The notes under the pieces: generated by a model
Databases searched by the model: none
What the model was told of the DNA's origin: nothing
What the model saw: the letters and a program-made list of their open reading frames with translations, nothing else
Position numbers and translations under genes: made by a program
In this document: positions 9,701 through 18,992 of the stretch, one piece after another
Layout: the number at the start of each line of letters is the position of its first letter
How positions within the stretch are numbered: the first letter of the stretch is position 1
Origin: Candidatus Poribacteria bacterium
GTDB lineage: Bacteria; Poribacteria; WGA-4E; PCPOR2b
Assembly: GCA_022822005.1 (NCBI GenBank)
Contig: JAJECO010000061.1
Location: 1-64,000, forward strand
DNA: 64,000 nt
Direction: 5' to 3'

Positions 9701-10825
9701 ATGAAAATAACCGGGTTTGAAACGATCCCGATACGGGGACGTGCGATGGTCTTGAAGATGTTCACCGACGAAGGCTTGGTCGGCTTTGGTGAACCGATGA
9801 ACTACGCGCATTGGCGTCCAGTGGCTCAAGCGGTAGAGGATATGGGGGAGTACCTGATAGGCAGAGATCCCTTACAGATCGAAGACCACTGGCAGGCGAT
9901 GTTCCGGTCCAGTTACAGCCGGAGTATGCCGGTACTGGTCGGTGCGTTAAGCGGGATTGAGATGGCGATGTGGGATGTGTTTGGGAAGTCAGTGGGGCTG
10001 CCGGTATGGAAACTGCTCGGTGGCTCAGTGCGTCGGCGCGTCCGTGTGTACACGGCTTCAGGTGGTTCAACGCCACAGGAGTGCGCGGAAAACGCGAAGG
10101 CCGCTGTTGAGAGAGGCTTCAGCGCGTTAAAGATGGGCGGGTCCCAAGGTCCCGTGCGCTTTGTGGACACACCGAAAGCAATCGATGAAATGGTCGCCCG
10201 TGTCGCTGCGGTGCGCGAAGCGGTGGGCGATGAAGTCGATATCGGTGTGGATCTCCATCGACGGTTCAGTCCCACCATGGCGACAATCTTCGTGAAGGAG
10301 TTGGAACCTTTACGTCCAATGTTTGCCGAAGAACCGTGCCATCCGGAGAACAACGAACCGTTGTTGGCGTTATCACGATCAACAACAGTGCCGATTGCGA
10401 CGGGGGAACGCCATCTGACGCGGTGGAGTTTCCGTGAGGTAATCGAGCGCGAGATGTGTGCCATCTTGCAGCCCGACATCCGGCACTCCGGCGGAATCAT
10501 GGAACTGAAAAAGATTGCGACAATGGCAGAGATCCACAACATGGCGATCGCGCCCCACAACGCCGCCGGACCCCTTGGGGTCGCAGCATCAGTGCACGTC
10601 ATGGCAACCATACCCAACCTTCTCATCTGCGAGGGCGGACACAACCGCGGACAGGGACTGTTTAACGAACCACTGACCCTGAAGGACGGCTTTATTGAAC
10701 TGCCAACGGGGCCGGGGTTGGGAGTTGATATGGAAGATGACGCCATCGAAGCGTTCCGAGACGATACCTTCCAGTTACGGGGGATGTTCTGGCACGAGGA
10801 CGACGGTTCCTTTGCCGACTTCTAA
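9701..10825 (+). CDS. enolase-superfamily dehydratase, D-galactonate dehydratase-like
   Basis: Mandelate racemase/muconate lactonizing enzyme subgroup, 374 residues. These enzymes remove a proton next to a carboxylate and usually dehydrate a sugar acid. All the residues of the galactonate dehydratase pattern are in place: metal ligands Asp184, Glu210 and Glu236, the acid/base His186 (DLH) and His286 (APHNAAGP). The QPD segment (257-259) and the C-terminal PGLGV motif also match DgoD. Exact sugar-acid specificity cannot be fixed by eye. The ATG follows AGGAGA by 6 bases. rsmI begins 7 bases after its stop, so the two are probably co-transcribed although functionally unrelated. Confidence 0.85.
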   Translation: MKITGFETIPIRGRAMVLKMFTDEGLVGFGEPMNYAHWRPVAQAVEDMGEYLIGRDPLQIEDHWQAMFRSSYSRSMPVLVGALSGIEMAMWDVFGKSVGLPVWKLLGGSVRRRVRVYTASGGSTPQECAENAKAAVERGFSALKMGGSQGPVRFVDTPKAIDEMVARVAAVREAVGDEVDIGVDLHRRFSPTMATIFVKELEPLRPMFAEEPCHPENNEPLLALSRSTTVPIATGERHLTRWSFREVIEREMCAILQPDIRHSGGIMELKKIATMAEIHNMAIAPHNAAGPLGVAASVHVMATIPNLLICEGGHNRGQGLFNEPLTLKDGFIELPTGPGLGVDMEDDAIEAFRDDTFQLRGMFWHEDDGSFADF

Positions 10826-10831
10826 ACGCAA

Positions 10832-11545
10832 ATGGTACACTCCACCGATGTCAGTTCAACAGAGGGTGTTTTATACATTGTGAGCACACCGATCGGCAAT
10901 CTGGAGGATATCACGCTCCGTGCGTTGCGAACCCTCAAAGCGGTCGATCTCATCGCTGCGGAGGACACCCGCCACACGCGCCGGCTGCTCGCCCATTACG
11001 AGATTGGCACGCCGACCACCAGCTATTTTGAGGGGAACCAAATCCAGAAGGGTGAAAAGTTAGTTGCTCGGTTGAAAACGGGAGACTCAATCGCGTTGGT
11101 GTCCGACGCCGGCACACCGACAATATCGGATCCCGGGTATCGGCTTCTTGCCCAGTGCATTGAGGCGGATATCCCCATCATTCCGATTCCCGGTCCTTCA
11201 GCCTGTATCGCGGCGGCTTCGGTTGCGGGGCTGCCGCTGCACAACTTCGTCTTTGAAGGCTTCCTTTCGCCGAAGTCGGGTAGACGCAAACGCCAACTTG
11301 CAGATCTGCGCGAGGAAAAACGTACCCTCATTTTCTACGAATCGCCGTATCGGATAATCCAATTTCTGGGTGATGTGCTGGAGGTTTTCGGTGATCGGCA
11401 GGTTGCCATAGCGCGTGAGTTGACGAAAAAGTTCGAGGAGGTTTTTCGGGGCAAGGTAACCGAAGCGATCGAGAAACTCCAACGGACACCGCCACGGGGC
11501 GAGTTTACCATCGTGATTGCGGGTTACCCTTTAAGGGTGGAATAG
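10832..11545 (+). CDS. rsmI: 16S rRNA (cytidine(1402)-2'-O)-methyltransferase
   Basis: Tetrapyrrole-methylase-fold enzyme that methylates the ribose of C1402 in 16S rRNA using S-adenosylmethionine. Family signatures are all present: TPIGNLEDIT near residue 20, AAEDTRHT, VSDAGTPTISDPG and PGPSACIAA. The C-terminal part (RELTKKFEE) also matches RsmI. Its 237 residues make it shorter than E. coli RsmI (about 286), because it lacks the C-terminal extension; many bacteria have this short form. It lies 7 bases after the dehydratase gene. The ribosome site is weak, so translational coupling is plausible. Confidence 0.95.
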   Translation: MVHSTDVSSTEGVLYIVSTPIGNLEDITLRALRTLKAVDLIAAEDTRHTRRLLAHYEIGTPTTSYFEGNQIQKGEKLVARLKTGDSIALVSDAGTPTISDPGYRLLAQCIEADIPIIPIPGPSACIAAASVAGLPLHNFVFEGFLSPKSGRRKRQLADLREEKRTLIFYESPYRIIQFLGDVLEVFGDRQVAIARELTKKFEEVFRGKVTEAIEKLQRTPPRGEFTIVIAGYPLRVE

Positions 11546-11683
11546 TATGTTACTTTATACATAACTATCAAACGCAAATTGGAATAAATTGAATAATTCC
11601 GCTGATATGGCTAACTAACGAATATAGCGAGGTAGTCATTATGTTTGGGTGTGTTATGTAAAAAGGGAAGGAGGCTATTCCAC

Positions 11684-13246
11684 ATGAAAACGAAATTTAG
11701 ATCTCTATGTCAACTGCTGATGGTCTTGACAATATGCGGACTTATGATCCTGATCTATACAGGCTGCGGCGGCGACGGTAACGATGATGACGATTCCTAT
11801 GCTGAATCGGACGCCAGTTACGGAGTGTTTGACGCCTCCCCGCCGGGGTTGAACCCTCCAAACGGCGCGGCGTTTGACGATGTGTTCTTCAAAAACTATG
11901 GCACCAATCCGTTTATTGATACGGAGGATGATCATTTTTCGACGTTTGGTATGGACGTAGACACCGCCTCCTATTCCGTCACACGACGCTATCTCCGAGA
12001 TGGTCTCCTACCTCCGCCGGAAGCTGTGCGTGTCGAGGAATTTGTCAACGCCTTTGATTATAATTACGAACCACCGTTGCATGGGGCATTTGCCGTCTAT
12101 ATTGAAGGTGCCCCCTCGATATTCGGCGAAGGGAAGCGGCTGCAACTATTGCGAATCGGGATTCAAGGGCGGGTTATCCCCGATGAGAACCGCAAGGACG
12201 CCATATTGACCTTCGTGATTGATGTCTCTGGCTCAATGGCAATGGAGAATCGGTTGGGACTGGTGAAACGGGCGTTGACGCTTCTTGTCGAGCAACTTCG
12301 TCCCGGTGATGAGGTGGGCATCGTTATCTACGGTTCTCAGGCAAAGGTCTTACTGCCGCACACGGGTGTTGAGGGACGCGAGGAGATCCTTGCAGCAATC
12401 AATGCCCTCGCGCCCGAAGGGTCGACGAATGCCGAAGAGGGGCTCCGCATAGGATATAATCTCGCACTAAAGAATGCCAAATTTGGGAGTATCAATCGCG
12501 TCATTCTTTGTTCGGATGGCGTTGCTAACGTCGGGGAAACGGGTTCCGATGCCATTCTCAGACAGGTCCGCGCCCACGTTGAGGAGGGGATAACGTTAAC
12601 GACAGTCGGTTTCGGGATGGGAAATTACAACGATATCCTCATGGAACAACTCGCTAACAAGGGAAATGGTACCTACGCTTATGTCGATACCCTCTACGAA
12701 GCAAAGCGGATTTTTGTGGAGAACCTGACAGGCACATTACAGGTTATAGCGAGGGATGCCAAAGTTCAGGTTGATTTCAACCCGCAGGTCGTCAGTCGAT
12801 TCCGCCTACTCGGTTATGAGAACCGTCGTCTCGATCATGAAGATTTCCGGGACGATAATGCGGACGGCGGAGAAATTGGTGCGGGGCATAGTGTGACAGC
12901 ACTCTACGAGATTAAACTCCATGAAAGCGCATTGGGTCAACTCGCAACCGTTTCTATACGGCACGAAGATCCAGATTCCGGTCAAGTTACGGAGGTCAGC
13001 AAAGATATCTTTGCCGCGGAACTTGAAGATACGTTTGAAGATGCGTCTCCGGAGTTTCAGCTGGCCGCCGCCATCGCGGAATTTGCCGAAATCCTACGGG
13101 ATAGTTTCTGGGCACAGGGTGGCAGTTTGGAGGCTGTGCATCAAGTCATCGAAGGTATCTTGCCGCAAATCCAAGTTGAGCGGAGCGATGAGTTGATACA
13201 TTTCGTGAACCAAGCAACGCGCTTTAAGGTGCGGAATGTGGAGTAA
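11684..13246 (+). CDS. YfbK-like von Willebrand factor A domain lipoprotein
   Basis: Exported lipoprotein of 520 residues. A hydrophobic signal ends in a lipobox with Cys28 (YTGC). The YfbK-type N-terminal region (TFGMDVDTASYS) follows, then a VWA domain. The metal-ion-dependent adhesion site is DVSGSM (180-185), completed by a Thr in EGSTN and an Asp in CSDGVAN. The C-terminal DUF3520-like part completes the family architecture. Its role is probably protein-protein contact at the envelope; the partner is unknown. The frame is open to a TTG at 11645. The ATG at 11684 is preferred because GGAAGGAGG precedes it and the signal peptide begins there. It converges with the WD40 gene, 35 bases apart. 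Confidence 0.9.
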   Translation: MKTKFRSLCQLLMVLTICGLMILIYTGCGGDGNDDDDSYAESDASYGVFDASPPGLNPPNGAAFDDVFFKNYGTNPFIDTEDDHFSTFGMDVDTASYSVTRRYLRDGLLPPPEAVRVEEFVNAFDYNYEPPLHGAFAVYIEGAPSIFGEGKRLQLLRIGIQGRVIPDENRKDAILTFVIDVSGSMAMENRLGLVKRALTLLVEQLRPGDEVGIVIYGSQAKVLLPHTGVEGREEILAAINALAPEGSTNAEEGLRIGYNLALKNAKFGSINRVILCSDGVANVGETGSDAILRQVRAHVEEGITLTTVGFGMGNYNDILMEQLANKGNGTYAYVDTLYEAKRIFVENLTGTLQVIARDAKVQVDFNPQVVSRFRLLGYENRRLDHEDFRDDNADGGEIGAGHSVTALYEIKLHESALGQLATVSIRHEDPDSGQVTEVSKDIFAAELEDTFEDASPEFQLAAAIAEFAEILRDSFWAQGGSLEAVHQVIEGILPQIQVERSDELIHFVNQATRFKVRNVE

Positions 13247-13281
13247 TGGAGTGAAGCAAAAAGGTGTCGTCTGGGAGAAGT

Positions 13282-15351
13282 TTACTCGGTCGATTTTGCC
13301 GCAGGGGAGGTGAGCTGCCACAGTAAGGTTGTCCCGTCTTCGCTTCCGCTGGCAAGTGTTGTTCCGTCGGGCGAAAATGCGACGGAGTGAACCCGAGCAG
13401 TATGGCCCTCAAAGGTTCCCTTGTGTTCTCCAGTGTTAGTATCCCACAAAGAAATTGTGCGGTCCCAACTACCGCTGGCGAGCGTTTCGCCGTCCGGCGA
13501 AAATGCGACAGCAAAGATATAATCCGCGTGGCCATCAATCGTTGCTTTCTGTTTTCCGGTGTCCGCCTCCCACAACTGAATTGTGTGGCGATATCCTCCA
13601 CCAGCAAGCGTTTTTCCATCCGGCGTGCACGCTAAGTGAGTGACCCAATCCGTCTCGCCGGCAAGGGTTACCTTATGTGTAGCCGTGATAATTTCCCAGA
13701 ACTGAATCGTGTGGTCCTGACTTCTACTCAATAGAGTAAGACCATCTGGGCAGAATACCACGGAAGTTACCTGATCTGTATGCCCCTCAAGGGTTGCCTG
13801 CTGTTCTCCTGTGTCAACGTCCCACAGCCGAATTGTGCGGTCCCAACTGCCGCTGGCAAGCGTTTTTCCATCGGGTGAAAATGCTACGCAATTGACTTCA
13901 GCCGTATGACCTTCAAGTGTTATCTTGAGGGTCTCGGTCTCTACCTCCCACAACCGAATCGTGTAATCATCACTGCCGCTGGCAAGTGTTTTACCGTCAG
14001 GAGAAAACGCCACAGCTGTACCCCAGTCCATATGCCCCTCAAGGGTTGCCTGCTGTTTTCCGGTGTCCGCCTCCCACAATCGAATCGTGTAATCATCACT
14101 GCCCCCGGCAAGTGTTTTCCCATCTGGAGAGAATACCACAGAGGGAAACCGAGCTATGTATCTGTCCAAGGCTGCTTTCTGCTTTCCGGTAGTAACCTCC
14201 CACAACCGGATTGTGGAGGTCAAAAGGGTCGCGTTGTGCTTTCCAGTGCTAGCCGCTCCCAACCACATCATGGAATCCTGACTGCTACTTGCCAGCGTGT
14301 TCCCCTCCGGGGAAAACACCACGGACTGTACATCATGCGTGTGTCCTTCAAGGGTTACCCTAACCTCTCCTGTTTCTACATCCCATAGCCGGATCGTTCC
14401 GTCGTAGCTGTTGCTACTCGCAAGCGTCTTCCCATCCGGCGAAAACGCGACGGGAAAGATAGCAGCCCCGTGCCCTGTCAGCGTCATCTTGATGGTTCCT
14501 GTTGCTACGTTCCAGAACCGGATGGTATTGTCCCAGCTGCCACTAGCGAGGGTGTTTTCATCTGTTAAGAATGCCAGAGAGAAGACGGAATCCGTATGTC
14601 CTGTAAGCGTCAGCTTGACCTTTCCAGTATCCATGTCCCAGCATAGAATTGTATCATCCTCGCTGCCACTGGCAAGGGTCTTTCCATCGGCGGAAAACGC
14701 AATAGAATAAACGGCACCCTGATGCCCAAAAAGAGTTTGCAGATGTTCCCCTGTGGCGGCATCCCACACCCGTACCATTTCGTCCCAGCTTCCGCTTGCC
14801 ACTTTTGTCCCGTCTGGCGAAAAGGCTACAGAACTGACATCATGTCCATGCCCTTCAAGGGTTGCCCTAAGCCGTCCGTTCTCAATGTCCCACAGCCGTA
14901 TTGTCCCGTCGTGCCCACCACTGCTCGCGAGTGTCTTTCTGTCTGGTGAAAACGCCATGGAATTGACATCATGCCCATGTCCACTTATGGTTGCCTTATG
15001 TTGCGTTGTGGCGGCATCCCACAACCGTATTGTTTCGTCAATGCCACCGCTGGCGAGGGTCTTACCATCCGGGGAAAAGGTCACAGAAAGTACCCAACCG
15101 ATATGTCCGGTGAGCAGGGCGGTTTCCGCACCAGTACCTAAATTGTACAGCCAAACGCCGATGGTACTTGCTACTGCAAGCTGAGTGCCATCGGGTGAAT
15201 GCGCTATATCAAGAACCCGCCCCTTACCGAGACGCACTTTCGCATCTTTGGGCAAATTCCATTGATTACAATCTTGAGCGAGGGTGTTTGAGTGAAGAAG
15301 TAGAGTGGAAACAAACAGAATGGCGAGATTAAGAAACCGTCTCGTTGTCAT
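13282..15351 (-). CDS. secreted WD40-repeat protein
   Basis: 689 residues: a Sec signal peptide (about 1-26, ending near NTLAQ), then about 14-15 WD40 units that fill the rest of the protein. Most units carry the motif FSPDGKTLASGS followed by TIRLWD. The count suits two seven-bladed propellers. The eighth unit is irregular: its central strand reads MMWLGAAS and a second TIRLWE follows only about 15 residues later. Units 9-11 are unusually alike, pointing to recent internal duplication. No catalytic domain is seen, so a binding or scaffold role in the periplasm or outside the cell is inferred. Confidence 0.92.
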   Translation of the reverse strand: MTTRRFLNLAILFVSTLLLHSNTLAQDCNQWNLPKDAKVRLGKGRVLDIAHSPDGTQLAVASTIGVWLYNLGTGAETALLTGHIGWVLSVTFSPDGKTLASGGIDETIRLWDAATTQHKATISGHGHDVNSMAFSPDRKTLASSGGHDGTIRLWDIENGRLRATLEGHGHDVSSVAFSPDGTKVASGSWDEMVRVWDAATGEHLQTLFGHQGAVYSIAFSADGKTLASGSEDDTILCWDMDTGKVKLTLTGHTDSVFSLAFLTDENTLASGSWDNTIRFWNVATGTIKMTLTGHGAAIFPVAFSPDGKTLASSNSYDGTIRLWDVETGEVRVTLEGHTHDVQSVVFSPEGNTLASSSQDSMMWLGAASTGKHNATLLTSTIRLWEVTTGKQKAALDRYIARFPSVVFSPDGKTLAGGSDDYTIRLWEADTGKQQATLEGHMDWGTAVAFSPDGKTLASGSDDYTIRLWEVETETLKITLEGHTAEVNCVAFSPDGKTLASGSWDRTIRLWDVDTGEQQATLEGHTDQVTSVVFCPDGLTLLSRSQDHTIQFWEIITATHKVTLAGETDWVTHLACTPDGKTLAGGGYRHTIQLWEADTGKQKATIDGHADYIFAVAFSPDGETLASGSWDRTISLWDTNTGEHKGTFEGHTARVHSVAFSPDGTTLASGSEDGTTLLWQLTSPAAKSTE

Positions 15352-15429
15352 CAGTTCTTTCTTTTTGCCGAACGGGATTGTAGAGTTTTGAGGATAATGG
15401 AAAGGTTCTAAAGCGTATATTCACTATAG

Positions 15430-15458
15430 ATTTTAACATAAGCAGAACTGGAATACAA
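15430..15458 (-). promoter_or_regulatory. possible promoter of the WD40 gene
   Basis: Read on the minus strand: TTGTAT (15458-15453), a 17-base spacer and TAAAAT (15435-15430), ending 78 bases before the start codon. The 278-base gap around it (15352-15629) is A/T-rich and otherwise shows nothing I can name. Confidence 0.4.
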
Positions 15459-15629
15459 ATAAAACAGCACAATTTTTTGCGTATCAAACATGGTTTGAAG
15501 GAAGCGATTTTCTGGCTGAAACTTGATTTTTTGGTGGTAAATTTCTACTTCACTGGGTATCATTGGAAGGATAACCCATATCTCATTAGCCAGTTCAAGC
15601 AAACTTTATAGAGAAAGAGGAGGTAGGTC

Positions 15630-16277
15630 ATGGTAGCCAACAAACAAATCCACACCTTAGTGATTACCGGCGGACACGGTTTTGAACAGGAACCATTTTG
15701 GCAGATGTTCAATGGCTTTGAGAATTTCAGCTACGATACCGTTGCTTTTCCAGATGCGTTCAAGTATCTAAACGTTGAGGCAGCAAAAAAATACGATGCG
15801 CTTGTCTTCTACGATATGTGGCAAGAGATCACCGCTGACCAACAGACCGCCTACCTTGAACTGCTAAATCAAGGCAAGCCAATTGTGTACTTGCACCACG
15901 CACTGATTTCGTTCCAAGACTGGGATGAGTTTGACCGAATCGTTGGCGGAGTCTGGGAAGAAGGGCAAGGAACAGTGAAACACAACGTCCAATACACCAT
16001 CCAGATTGCTGACCCAGATCATCCGGCGACGAAAGGAATGCAAGATTTCGAGATCGAGGATGAAACGTACGGCAATTTCAGCGCCAATCCTGATGTCCAC
16101 GCTCTCCTGAAAGCCGACCATCCGGAAAGTGCTCCAGTGATCGGCTGGACCCATCGGTATGCCAACTCCCAGATCGTTTACATCCAGCTCGGACACGACA
16201 GACTTGCTTACGGCAACCCGGGCTATCGCAAACTTGTCGATCAGGGAATTCGCTGGGTGGTTGCCGCAGAAAATTAG
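15630..16277 (+). CDS. ThuA-like domain protein
   Basis: 215 residues with the class I glutamine-amidotransferase-like (ThuA) fold. It opens with the TLVITGGHGFE strand-loop and contains the YDALVFYDMW and GKPIVYLHHAL strands, then a C-terminal GHDRLAYGNPGY motif. ThuA proteins are linked to trehalose and other sugar catabolism, but no reaction is established for most of them. The ATG follows AGGAGG by 5 bases. There is no adjacent sugar transporter. The next gene is an RNA methyltransferase 33 bases downstream, so no functional link is evident. Confidence 0.85.
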   Translation: MVANKQIHTLVITGGHGFEQEPFWQMFNGFENFSYDTVAFPDAFKYLNVEAAKKYDALVFYDMWQEITADQQTAYLELLNQGKPIVYLHHALISFQDWDEFDRIVGGVWEEGQGTVKHNVQYTIQIADPDHPATKGMQDFEIEDETYGNFSANPDVHALLKADHPESAPVIGWTHRYANSQIVYIQLGHDRLAYGNPGYRKLVDQGIRWVVAAEN

Positions 16278-16310
16278 TGCTATCACATTTTGGTTGTGGA
16301 ATCAACTTCT

Positions 16311-17603
16311 ATGACAATACCGGATGTCGGTGATCTATACGAAATTCACTTGTCCGATCTGACCTATTCAGCGGACGCTGTCGGTCGCATTGACGGGATT
16401 GTTGCATTCGTCCATCGGGGCGCGCCAGGTGAAACGGCACAAGTCGAAGTTACACAGGTGAAGAAACGGCATCTCCGTGCGCGAATCAACGAAATCCTCT
16501 CACCATCTCCGGATCGCTGTACCCCGCCGTGCGCCTACTTTGGCGATGGGTGTGGTGGCTGCCAATGGCAGCACATCAATCTCGATTCGCAGCTCGATGC
16601 GAAAGCGCGAGTCTTTATCGAGGCGTTGAATCGAATCGGAGGGCTATCATCTCTGCCCGACGTTAGGTGCTATCCTGCTCCTCAACCTCTCGCATATCGC
16701 AATCATATCCGCTTAACTGTTACCGCTGTCCGACCCCAAGTCGAATTCGGGTTGAAACAGGAAGAAAGCCATGAGGTGGTCCCGATTGACCGGTGCGAGA
16801 TTGCGCTTCCTACCATCAACAGTGCCTTGCCACAAGTTGCCAATCTGATAAAAAATCTCCGGTGCTTTCGGGTGAATGGGTTGGCGCTGCGAACCTCCGA
16901 GACAACCGGCGAAGTCATGGTCATCCTGATTTTTCCAAAGAGAGACAACCCAAAGCTTAGGCTTGCTGAGAAAGACCTCGCGAATTATCCAGCAATCCAC
17001 TCCGTCTATGTCCAGAGTGGAGAGCGAGGCAAGCCCACATGGGTGACAGGCAAACAGAATCTGTCGGAGACTGCCAGCGGACTGAGTTTTAAAATTGGTC
17101 CCGAAACTTTCTTTCAGAACAACCTTTCCGGCTTAGAACAGCTCGTCGAGATTGTCCAGCATCACGTACAAGCAAACCCGCCAACCGTGGCTATTGACGC
17201 ACACTGCGGTGTCGGCGCGTTTACGTTGCCGGTTGCGCAAAATGCAAAGGCGACCTTCGGACTCGATCTCCAAACAGAGGCGGTTACGCTTGCGACCCGT
17301 AATGCTAAGACCAATGGCATAACAAACGCAAATTTCCGTGTTGGACATCTTGCTAAGCTGGGCAGCGTCAAAGCCGATCTTATCGTCCTCGACCCGCCAC
17401 GTAATGGGTGTTGGCGGGAAGATCTTGAAGCCATCGAGCGAATCGCTCCACAACACATCCTATACATCTCTTGCAATCCGACAACACTTGCCCGTGATCT
17501 GTCTAAACTCCGTGCGAGCTACGAGGTCGTGTCCTTGGATCTCGTGGATCTGTTTCCCATGACATATCATTTTGAAACGGTGGTTGGGTTGCGGCGACGG
17601 TGA
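16311..17603 (+). CDS. TrmA/RlmC/RlmD-type RNA (uracil-5-)methyltransferase
   Basis: 430 residues. An N-terminal TRAM domain (about 8-65) precedes an iron-sulfur segment with Cys70, Cys74, Cys81 and Cys84, plus a later Cys in PIDRC. The SAM-binding methyltransferase domain has DAHCGVGAFT, DPPRNGC and the catalytic-cysteine motif YISCNPTTLARD. The enzyme would make 5-methyluridine in 23S rRNA or tRNA; which site cannot be told from sequence alone. The frame is open to a TTG at 16290. I prefer the ATG at 16311 because family members start there and neither codon has a strong ribosome site. Confidence 0.88.
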   Translation: MTIPDVGDLYEIHLSDLTYSADAVGRIDGIVAFVHRGAPGETAQVEVTQVKKRHLRARINEILSPSPDRCTPPCAYFGDGCGGCQWQHINLDSQLDAKARVFIEALNRIGGLSSLPDVRCYPAPQPLAYRNHIRLTVTAVRPQVEFGLKQEESHEVVPIDRCEIALPTINSALPQVANLIKNLRCFRVNGLALRTSETTGEVMVILIFPKRDNPKLRLAEKDLANYPAIHSVYVQSGERGKPTWVTGKQNLSETASGLSFKIGPETFFQNNLSGLEQLVEIVQHHVQANPPTVAIDAHCGVGAFTLPVAQNAKATFGLDLQTEAVTLATRNAKTNGITNANFRVGHLAKLGSVKADLIVLDPPRNGCWREDLEAIERIAPQHILYISCNPTTLARDLSKLRASYEVVSLDLVDLFPMTYHFETVVGLRRR

Positions 17604-17646
17604 ATAAATCATCTCACTGAATCTTCTGTTCTGCTTGGAGACGTTT

Positions 17647-18846
17647 ATGAAGGTTGAGTACCGTGCCCCACGCAACGAAGTTGAACTTGATGACACGATT
17701 GATTGTAGTGTTCGCGCTTTCGGGGACGTTGGGGATAGACGAGACCGCTTTACAAACTTTGTCATACGCGATCCATGGTTCGACCTGAATAATACGCGCG
17801 CCTGTTTTGTGGAGGGGAAGTGCGCGAGCGTCGTACAGGTTTTTGATCGTCCCATGCGTATCGGAAATTGTGTGGTGCGGATGGGAGCGGTTGGCAGCGT
17901 TGGCACAGATCCGATACATCGTCGCACCGGGTATTCGGCGGAGGTGGTCAGGGACAGCATCCAGTATATGCGGGCGGCGGGTTACGATCTCTCAATGCTG
18001 TCTACAGGCATCCAATCACATTACGCCAAAGCAGGTTGGGTAGTCTACCCGACCTACAATACGGAGGTCACCCTTCCCTCAACACTTGGGAAATTACCAA
18101 GTGATGTGACTATTGAGCAGTATGAACCGGATCGAGATTTGCCGGTGTTAGGGTCAATTTTCGATCAATTTAATGCTGGTCGCACAGGGACGTTCCTCAA
18201 GAATGAGAAATATTGGCTTAACCGACCCACTTGGCGGCCATACGATCCATCGCTGTACTGGATTGCTAAACAGGGCGAGAAAACGGTTGCCTATCTGCTA
18301 ACTGAACGATGGAAGGTGGGTGAATTTGGCTATCTACCAGATGCACAGGATGCAATGTGTGCGTTGTTCTGTCACTTCTTTCAGTGTGCAGAGGCAGTGG
18401 GTGTTCAGCAGATCGACGCCCCGGTGCCATCGGAGAGCCGAAAGATTTTCGAGACTATGGGTTGCGCTGTCCGAAGGCGCGAACAGACCAATATTATGGC
18501 TCGAATCATCAACTTAGAATCGCTATTGACCAAGATCAAGCCGTTGTTAGAATCCAGACTCAGAGCGTCGAATTTTTCGGGGTGGACCGGTGCCATTCGC
18601 ATCCGCTACGAAGCCGACGAACGAACGTTGGTTATCTGTAAGGGAGAAATTAGTGTCGCATCCAACAGCGTGTCACCGCAGATTGACCTTCCCATAAGTC
18701 AAACGCAGCTGCTGCAACTACTATGTGGGAATATGAGCGCGGAGCAGGTGGTTTATTCTAACGATCTGCAGGGGATCGAAATCGGCTTGCTTGATGCACT
18801 TTTCTCTGTAGGTGAGCTATTTATATGGTGGTTGGATCGATTCTGA
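17647..18846 (+). CDS. Eis-like GNAT acetyltransferase with SCP2-like C-terminal domain, copy 1
   Basis: 399 residues. The acetyl-CoA-binding segment is VGSVGTDPIHRRTGYS (82-97), and a second GNAT-like domain and an SCP2-like domain follow. In mycobacterial Eis the general acid is Tyr126 and the base is the C-terminal Phe carboxylate. Here a Tyr also falls at 126 (SHYAKAGW) and the last residue is Phe (DRF). That supports an active N-acetyltransferase for amines or aminoglycoside-like substrates. The frame is open to a TTG at 17635, but GGAG sits 6 bases before the ATG at 17647. It is followed by a same-length paralogue. Confidence 0.88.
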   Translation: MKVEYRAPRNEVELDDTIDCSVRAFGDVGDRRDRFTNFVIRDPWFDLNNTRACFVEGKCASVVQVFDRPMRIGNCVVRMGAVGSVGTDPIHRRTGYSAEVVRDSIQYMRAAGYDLSMLSTGIQSHYAKAGWVVYPTYNTEVTLPSTLGKLPSDVTIEQYEPDRDLPVLGSIFDQFNAGRTGTFLKNEKYWLNRPTWRPYDPSLYWIAKQGEKTVAYLLTERWKVGEFGYLPDAQDAMCALFCHFFQCAEAVGVQQIDAPVPSESRKIFETMGCAVRRREQTNIMARIINLESLLTKIKPLLESRLRASNFSGWTGAIRIRYEADERTLVICKGEISVASNSVSPQIDLPISQTQLLQLLCGNMSAEQVVYSNDLQGIEIGLLDALFSVGELFIWWLDRF

Positions 18847-18992
18847 TCGGTTGCATGGAGTCCTATCCAAGCCAATCAAGTTCCGTGAATAGACAGGAAC
18901 AAGAATCCGAAGAAAAATCCGAGATGCCCCAATGATAGATAGCAGGTTGAGTGAGCTTCGATTTGCAGCTCTGTCTCTGTGTGGAGAAGTTT

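Noticed and set aside
9913-10746. 277-codon open frame antisense to the galactonate-dehydratase-like gene
   Set aside because: It lies wholly opposite a well-conserved gene, has low-complexity Ser/Pro-rich content and no ribosome site. It is a mirror of codon bias.
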